Origin: Lentisphaeria bacterium
Lineage (GTDB): Bacteria; Verrucomicrobiota; Lentisphaeria; Victivallales; Victivallaceae
NCBI GenBank assembly: GCA_017462015.1
Contig: JAFTRX010000054.1
Coordinates: 62,001 to 126,000 of the forward strand
Length of the DNA: 64,000 nucleotides
Direction: 5' to 3'
The notes under the pieces were generated by a model. The model ran no database searches and had not been told where the DNA came from. It worked only from the letters and a program-made list of their open reading frames with translations. Shown in pieces: positions 59,457 through 64,000 of this stretch (its first letter is position 1; every line of letters begins with the position of its first letter). The translations under genes were made by a program, and so were the position numbers.

Positions 59457-60110
59457 ATGGATTTCAACCTTACAGAATTTGCCGGAAAAGCGGGCGTTTC
59501 CGCGCCGGAGGAGTTTGTCTGCCGGTGTGATAAATTGCGGGAATATCTGGAAAAGTATAACGAATCGGTAAATCTTACCCGGATAACCGGAGAAAATGAG
59601 TTTAACATCAAGCATGTCGCCGATTCACTGCTGTTGCCGATGGTGTTTCCGGAGCTGCGCGGAAAGGCGTTGAGAGTCGCGGATATCGGATGCGGAGCCG
59701 GATTCCCCTCGCTGGTGCTGGCGCTGGCATTTCCGGAGTGGGAAATTTGCGCGATAGACTCCATCGGCAAAAAGGTCACTTTTGTCCGGCTTGCGGCGGA
59801 GATGCTTGGTTTGACCAATCTGACTGCAATACAGGGCAGAGCGGTGGAGCTCAACCGCAAGGCGGAGTATCAGAGACGCTTCGATATCGTAACTGCCCGT
59901 GCGGTGGCGCCGTCCCCGAAGATTTACCGGGAAACAGACAAATTTACTGCGAAAAACGGCAGATGGATTTTTTATAAAACACCGGGACAGGCGGCGGAAG
60001 AGCTGCCGGAATTGCAGAAGCTCGCAAAGGTGAAATGGGAGGTCACTCCTGAAATAGAATTGCCGGGAGATGCCGGAAGCAGACTTTTTACCGTTGGAGT
60101 AACGAAGTGA
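59457..60110 (+). CDS. rsmG: 16S rRNA (guanine-527-N7)-methyltransferase
   Basis: 217 aa. RsmG (GidB) methylates G527 of 16S rRNA. The SAM loop DIGCGAGFPS (76-85), the N-terminal YNESVNLTRIT and the motif TARAVAPSPKIY match the family. The downstream gene overlaps its stop by 4 bp. It is not next to gidA/parAB genes as in many bacteria. Confidence 0.93.
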   Translation: MDFNLTEFAGKAGVSAPEEFVCRCDKLREYLEKYNESVNLTRITGENEFNIKHVADSLLLPMVFPELRGKALRVADIGCGAGFPSLVLALAFPEWEICAIDSIGKKVTFVRLAAEMLGLTNLTAIQGRAVELNRKAEYQRRFDIVTARAVAPSPKIYRETDKFTAKNGRWIFYKTPGQAAEELPELQKLAKVKWEVTPEIELPGDAGSRLFTVGVTK

Positions 60111-60823
60111 AACACTTTATCGAAAAGCATATTTGGTTTTTCAAACTGGCAGTGCTGATTGCGAGCGCAATGCCACTGGTGTTCGTGATGCGGCAGCTGG
60201 GCGATCAGTTAGATACGGCGGACAAGAACAACGCTTTGGGATATGGTGCGATGCTGGAAGTTGTGGTGTGGGGGTTCCCCTTGCTGGCATCGTTGTACTT
60301 TTTCGGTATAGTCGGAGCCAGTTTGTATTCAGGAACGTTTGCGCGAGGGGTCGTGGATTTTCTGCTTTATCCGCGCCATTTTCTGAAGGAATCTCCCGTG
60401 CTTATCTCCCGGCAGAAGGGGTTGATTGCCAACGGAGAGTATAAACTTGCGGAAAAAGAGTTGTGCGAAATGAGGTTGAAGAGACCGGCAGCGCCGGAGG
60501 TGGCATTGCAGTTGGCGGAGCTGCATGCGGTATATTTCCGTTCGCCGGAAACGGCGGTTTTGGATATACTCTATTATCTGGATATGAGAAAGTTTCGGCA
60601 TCATCCGTTGAATTTGACCATCATGATGCGTTACGCGGATTTTCAGCAGGAGTTGGGGAGATTTGAAGAAGCGGCGCAGCTTCTTGAAAATGAGTCCGGC
60701 AAGCTGTTTTACACGGCAAGAGAGCGCAAGGTATTGTGGCAACGCTCTCGCTCGCTGTCGGGCGGCGATCTCGCTTGCTCCCGCGAGCCTTGCTGTCGTC
60801 GCCGCTCGGGTCGAGGACAGTAG
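60107..60823 (+). CDS. Membrane-anchored TPR-like protein, 3' end overwritten by a repeat
   Basis: 238 aa. Two hydrophobic helices (about 13-27 and 51-75) are followed by a soluble helical part with TPR-like spacing (LIANGEYKLAEKELCEMRL, PEVALQLAELHAVYF, YADFQQELGRFEEAAQLLE). From about residue 219 the sequence GGDLACSREPCCRRRSGRGQ is encoded by a family B repeat, whose GGACAGTAG supplies the stop codon. The gene is therefore probably truncated or given a new end by the repeat; the original C-terminus is not visible. It is coupled to rsmG by a 4-bp overlap. Confidence 0.7.
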   Translation: MKHFIEKHIWFFKLAVLIASAMPLVFVMRQLGDQLDTADKNNALGYGAMLEVVVWGFPLLASLYFFGIVGASLYSGTFARGVVDFLLYPRHFLKESPVLISRQKGLIANGEYKLAEKELCEMRLKRPAAPEVALQLAELHAVYFRSPETAVLDILYYLDMRKFRHHPLNLTIMMRYADFQQELGRFEEAAQLLENESGKLFYTARERKVLWQRSRSLSGGDLACSREPCCRRRSGRGQ

Positions 60824-60979
60824 TCCACTCCCCTCGCGGCTCCTCGGCAAAACTCCCGGATAGCGGCGCGATATCGCCGCCTACGGAGTTGGCTGGCTAT
60901 GTGTCGCCTGACGGCGACCAAGGTTGTGGTGAGTTGCGCCACCTGCCGGTGGCTTATGAACGCCTTGCGGCGTTTTTTT
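60760..60979 (+). repeat. Family B multi-hairpin repeat, copy in the rsmG-operon end
   Basis: All modules are present in the standard order, ending in AACGCCTTGCGGCGTT followed by TTTTT. It begins inside the coding frame of the TPR-like gene. The rest of the 60824-61195 gap is unrecognised sequence plus a family C hairpin; no gene is seen. Confidence 0.8.
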
Positions 60980-61128
60980 CGGCGCGTACCAGTCCACTAC
61001 CGCTGCTCACTCAAGTTGGCTGTCCTGCACGTCCAGCACTAAGTTTTCGCTCCAAGTGGAACTCCGCATAGCGCCAGCGCGACCAACGGGAGCAAAAAAT
61101 ATCGCTTTTCTTAAAAAGGGATAGGGGG

Positions 61129-61188
61129 TTCGGGGGGAAGGGGAAAAATTCTTTTCTCGTGAAAAGAATTTTTCCCCTTCCCCCCGAA
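61129..61188 (+). repeat. Family C hairpin, copy 3 (orphan, perfect stem)
   Basis: A perfect 28-bp stem (61129-61156 with 61161-61188) around a TCGT loop. CGCTTTTCTTAAAAAGGG precedes it. On the plus strand one frame is open through it and reads QKISLFLKRDRGFGG then FLVKRIFPLPPEM, like the prepilin leader. It lies 7 bp beyond the stop of the minus-strand sialidase-fold gene and could also terminate it. Confidence 0.8.
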
Positions 61189-61195
61189 ATGCCAG

Positions 61196-62338
61196 TCACC
61201 TTTTGAAAAAGGGTTCAAGGTCGGATTTGTCTTCTGCGCGCTGGTGTTCAAGAGCAGCGGCATCGTATGGTTTTGCCGGAACTTTGCTGATGATCTGGTT
61301 TAAGAATGAGTTCCGGTCAATGACAGTTCCGGCGATGATATCTTCTTCGCGGAAGCGGGAGATTACGATTTCTCCGAAGGAGAAGCGGCCCCGGTCATGG
61401 ACGAGGTAGATTGTACCGTCGGCATCCTGCACGGCATCGGGATAGGAGGATTGACCTGGGTCGATCAGCAGAGAGTGTTTCCAGGTATGGCCGTCATCAT
61501 CGGAGAGGAACGCGGTCATGCGGGTGCGTTCGCGATCGGAGGATGACTGATGGCGGCTGTCATTTTTTATCAGAATGACGTTACCGGAGTTGAGGCGGCG
61601 CAGAAAGAAGCGTGCGGAGGGGTCGGCGATGCCGGTCAGGCGGGAGTCGCTCCAAGAGGCTCCGCCGTCACAGGATATGCTTTCTGCCAGAAAACCGACA
61701 CCGACAGCGGTACGGGCGAGGAACCACAGAGTGCCGTCATTGCGTTCAAGAATCATCGGTTCGTCAAAATTTCTGGCGCAGCAGCGTTTTGCCGCCTGAC
61801 GGCGAGTCCAACTTTCGCCGTTGTCTGCGGATTCGGAGTAGTGATAATTGCCTTCACGGAAATCGTAAGCGCACAAAAGCCATCTGCCGTCTTTGAGAAC
61901 GGTCGGCTGACAGCGGAGGAAACCGGGCGTGACGAAACGCGGTTCGGTGAAAACGAGTGTTTCCGCATCCGGATCGTTGCAGATGGCGGCAAAGGTGGAC
62001 AAGTGACGTTCATCATCGAAGGGGTAGTGAAAGTCGCGCTGAGTCCAGAAAATCCACATGCGGTCAGCGGGATCGAGAAAGAGTTGGATGTCGATACAGC
62101 AGATGATGTGTTCTCTCAAACTGGGGATGACCAGAAGCGGTTCGCTCCAGTGGCGGCCGTTATCATCGCTTTTGACGAGGACGTTGTAGTTGCGCAAAGA
62201 TGGTTCTCTGCTGCCGCCGGAGTACCAGCCGGCATAAAGTCTGCCCTTCGGGGTGCGTAAAATGGTGGGGCAGCCCTGCCAGAAACGTTGGGATTCAGCA
62301 AATTCGATACCGGGAGAAAGATTCAGTACTCCATGCAT
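61196..62338 (-). CDS. Sialidase-fold (BNR/Asp-box) protein
   Basis: 380 aa with four Asp boxes: SDDNGRHW (57-64), SADNGESW (170-177), SCDGGASW (222-229), SDDDGHTW (279-286), the spacing of a six-bladed sialidase propeller. Arginine and glutamate positions fit a possible active site, but the typical N-terminal FRIP motif of exo-alpha-sialidases is replaced by GCPTILRTPKGRL. There is no signal peptide, so it is cytoplasmic or the true start lies elsewhere. AAAGGA precedes the ATG and a promoter lies at 62373-62400. It stands alone. Confidence 0.82.
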   Translation of the reverse strand: MHGVLNLSPGIEFAESQRFWQGCPTILRTPKGRLYAGWYSGGSREPSLRNYNVLVKSDDNGRHWSEPLLVIPSLREHIICCIDIQLFLDPADRMWIFWTQRDFHYPFDDERHLSTFAAICNDPDAETLVFTEPRFVTPGFLRCQPTVLKDGRWLLCAYDFREGNYHYSESADNGESWTRRQAAKRCCARNFDEPMILERNDGTLWFLARTAVGVGFLAESISCDGGASWSDSRLTGIADPSARFFLRRLNSGNVILIKNDSRHQSSSDRERTRMTAFLSDDDGHTWKHSLLIDPGQSSYPDAVQDADGTIYLVHDRGRFSFGEIVISRFREEDIIAGTVIDRNSFLNQIISKVPAKPYDAAALEHQRAEDKSDLEPFFKR

Positions 62339-62372
62339 AAAACAATCCTTTCATGTGTTCATCATGGGGGTG

Positions 62373-62400
62373 AATATACCACACTCCGGGATTTTTTCAA
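62373..62400 (-). promoter_or_regulatory. Promoter for the sialidase-fold gene
   Basis: TTGAAA (62395-62400, minus strand), 16 bp, TATATT (62373-62378). Confidence 0.6.
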
Positions 62401-62505
62401 GTGATTTTTATTCCGGCAGGGGGGATTTTTTATGGGACAGCTGTATACTTTTTTTTAAAAATATGCGTAATCTGCTGAAAGATTTTCACTGGAACAGGAC
62501 TATAT

Positions 62506-62760
62506 ATGTATGAGATGTTTTTTTCTTCGGGCATTGATGCAAATTACGTTCTGCTGGTTTTTGTCGCTGTTCTGTTACTATCAAGTGTGGCGGTGTGGGA
62601 GAACCGGCGGTGTCCGGCTCTTACAACCACCGGAGCGTATTTGCATCTTGCCCATTTTCTTTGTTCACAGCTTTCCCGAAACGATGATTTGCGGCGGAAA
62701 AAATACGGTTATTTTTTTCTCGCGGTGTGTGGCAATGTTTGTTCTGTCATGCTATATTAA
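62506..62760 (+). CDS. Possible small membrane protein
   Basis: 84 codons with AGGA 6 nt before the ATG and one hydrophobic stretch (YVLLVFVAVLLLSSVAVW, about 14-31). Nothing is recognised in it and the next gene's promoter overlaps its end. A second frame at 62510 is equally open, so the support is weak. The TTTTTTATGGGACAG motif shared with two other gaps lies upstream at 62428-62442. Confidence 0.25.
   Translation: MYEMFFSSGIDANYVLLVFVAVLLLSSVAVWENRRCPALTTTGAYLHLAHFLCSQLSRNDDLRRKKYGYFFLAVCGNVCSVMLY
62730..62758 (+). promoter_or_regulatory. Promoter for the BamE-like/murF run
   Basis: TGGCAA (62730-62735), 17 bp, TATATT (62753-62758), about 40 bp before the ATG at 62799; AAAGAGG precedes the start. 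Confidence 0.45.
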
Positions 62761-62798
62761 TTATCGAAGACATTGGTTTTACAGAAAGAGGTGTATTT

Positions 62799-63395
62799 AT
62801 GAATAAAATCATGGTATTGTGTGCGGCAGCGGTGGCGGCTGTTTTGAGCGGTTGTGCTGATCCGGTAGTTTTTTCCGAAGTGTTCCAGCTGGAAAAAGGT
62901 CAGGAGATATATACGCGGTACAATCTCTGGTATGATGACCCCAAAGAGGTAAGCTGTCTCAATATTCAAAGCGGCTCTTTTATCCCCATCGGCAGCGTGG
63001 TTGAACCCATTGCCACCGACAGTTTCCCGGAACGTATCCATTTCCGCGACAAAAAAAGCGGCAAAGTTTTTGCCATCCGGTTTGAGGAGGCATACCGCCT
63101 TTGTACCATGCGTGATTTTATCGCGCAGACCTTTACCAGTAAAAATCCGCTGGATTCCATCCCCGCAAAAAGTGACCGGGATAAGAAGATACGAGCGCGT
63201 ATCCTCCGGGGAGAGGTCGTTCCCGGCATGACCCGGAACGATGTGGAGCTGGCTTACGGACCGCCGCCCGCTATCCGCACTCCGGACAAACGCAATGAGA
63301 GCTGGATCTACTGGCGTACCCCCACTCAGCAGATCCGGGTGGTTTTCCGGGATGACGTGGTACGCAATATCATCAACTCCGATGATGCACTGTGA
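62799..63395 (+). CDS. Lipoprotein with a BamE/SmpA-like C-terminal domain
   Basis: 198 aa from ATG 62799, which gives a proper lipoprotein signal (MNKIMVLCAAAVAAVLSGC, lipobox LSGC); a longer frame from 62727 has none. The C-terminal 60 residues (GEVVPGMTRNDVELAYGPP, ESWIYWRTPTQQIRVVFRDD) match the BamE fold, where a lipoprotein aids outer-membrane protein assembly. The middle part is not recognised and the protein is longer than BamE, so its role may differ. murF starts 8 bp after its stop. Confidence 0.78.
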   Translation: MNKIMVLCAAAVAAVLSGCADPVVFSEVFQLEKGQEIYTRYNLWYDDPKEVSCLNIQSGSFIPIGSVVEPIATDSFPERIHFRDKKSGKVFAIRFEEAYRLCTMRDFIAQTFTSKNPLDSIPAKSDRDKKIRARILRGEVVPGMTRNDVELAYGPPPAIRTPDKRNESWIYWRTPTQQIRVVFRDDVVRNIINSDDAL

Positions 63396-63403
63396 GTGTG
63401 GTC

Positions 63404-64000
63404 ATGAGTGCGGCGTGTTTTTCAGCAGAGGAGTTGGCTTTTGCCACCGGCGGTAAGTGGAGTTCTGACACGTCAACACTGCCTCCGGTAATGGAGATAT
63501 CCACTGACACCCGTAGCGATGGCAGGGGAAAAATCTTTTTTGCCCTTGCCGGAGAGAGCTTTGATGCTCATGATTTTCTGGATAAAGCTGCCGCATCCGG
63601 TTGTTGTGCCTTGTGTATAAGGAAAGATTTCACCGGTTTCCGTCCGGAGTTGCCCTGTCTGGAAGTCGATGATGTTTTGCGCGCGTACCAGCAGACGGCA
63701 AAGTTTCACCGCAACCGTTTTCCGAAATTGAAAGTTGCTGCTGTCACCGGCAGTGTCGGCAAGACCAGTACCAAAGAGATGGTACGGGCGATCCTGACCG
63801 GATATACCGGAAATCCCGATGCCGTGCTGTACACTATCGGTAACACCAATAATCATGTGGGTGTTCCGCAGAACCTTCTCCGTCTGAATGATAACCACCG
63901 TTATGCGGTAATCGAGATGGGAACCAGTTCCCCGGGAGAGATCTCTCCATTATCGGCAATGGCGCGTCCCGATGTCGCCGGAGTGAATACGGTAGCCGCC
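63404..64000 (+). CDS. murF: UDP-N-acetylmuramoyl-tripeptide--D-alanyl-D-alanine ligase, N-terminal part
   Basis: 199 codons are present and the gene runs off the window end. MurF adds D-Ala-D-Ala to the peptidoglycan precursor in the cytoplasm. The N-terminal domain (DTRSDGRGKIFFALAGESFDAHDF, quoted as marks) is followed by the ATP loop TGSVGKTSTKEMV (115-127), TIGNTNNHVGVPQ and VIEMGTSSPGEI, all MurF-type. ATG 63404 is used; a GTG at 63392 overlapping the upstream stop is possible. Confidence 0.93.
   Translation, partial: MSAACFSAEELAFATGGKWSSDTSTLPPVMEISTDTRSDGRGKIFFALAGESFDAHDFLDKAAASGCCALCIRKDFTGFRPELPCLEVDDVLRAYQQTAKFHRNRFPKLKVAAVTGSVGKTSTKEMVRAILTGYTGNPDAVLYTIGNTNNHVGVPQNLLRLNDNHRYAVIEMGTSSPGEISPLSAMARPDVAGVNTVAA

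Noticed and set aside
62510-62806. 98-codon frame overlapping the possible small membrane gene
   Set aside because: No ribosome site, rich in Cys/Arg/Phe without pattern, and it overlaps the promoter and start of the lipoprotein gene.

Overview
The window reads as a chromosomal segment of a Gram-negative anaerobe, most probably a Victivallales-type member of the Lentisphaerota. This placement is inferred. It rests on a prepilin-type protein with an [12 protein letters not shown]-terminus, a DUF4838-type protein beside a six-hairpin glycosidase, a GGGtGRT/NifU-like pair typical of anaerobes, and envelope genes (RND pump, BamE-like lipoprotein, lipid A phosphoethanolamine-transferase-like protein). 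Most of it is conserved housekeeping DNA packed at 0-30 bp spacing with many 4-bp start/stop overlaps. No tRNA, rRNA, CRISPR array or transposase gene was found.

Layout. 1-9.5 kb: a partial zinc-ribbon protein, rarA, a CYTH protein, the Fe-S-linked NifU-like/GGGtGRT pair, class II aldolase, then the coupled run pgi-rsmE-EptA-like. 9.95-14.1 kb: yebC and a two-component system in an operon with an EamA exporter. 14.2-23.2 kb (mostly +): HD protein, SIS isomerase, cdsA, Lrp-type regulator with aminotransferase, folK (-), fmt, RNase G/E, pdxB, cysK. 23.6-44.2 kb: nineteen genes after the MATE exporter, all on the minus strand, covering Fe-S/isoprenoid (ispG), site-2 protease (rseP), rRNA modification (rlmN, a U32 peptidase-like RlhA candidate, rlmI), queuosine precursor synthesis (queDEC), serC, metY and nrdR. 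44.3-45.7 kb: folD and a NifX-like protein. 46-52.2 kb: an AraC regulator divergent from a four-gene operon (C45 acyltransferase, prepilin-type protein, DUF4838 protein, six-hairpin glycosidase), the clearest accessory locus. 52.8-59.4 kb: an RND pump and adaptor divergent from a LysR regulator, then an MFS transporter. 59.5-64 kb: rsmG with a small TPR-like membrane protein, a sialidase-fold protein, a BamE-like lipoprotein and the start of murF.

The most unusual content is between the genes. Three families of structured dispersed repeats fill almost every gap over 300 bp. Family A (483-610, 9538-9647, 45748-45902) is a long inverted repeat. Family B (23234-23545, 52184-52395 plus an inverted piece at 52547-52622, 60760-60979) is a string of small hairpins placed at the 3' ends of convergent gene pairs. 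Family C (45982-46037, 50062-50117, 61129-61188) is a 26-28 bp stem with a conserved tetraloop; one copy lies inside the coding sequence of the prepilin-type protein and encodes its leader. Some stems of A and B differ between copies by paired changes, which suggests selection for structure. A second pattern is a very regular promoter form, TTGnnn, 16-17 bp, TATATT, seen at more than a dozen gene starts.
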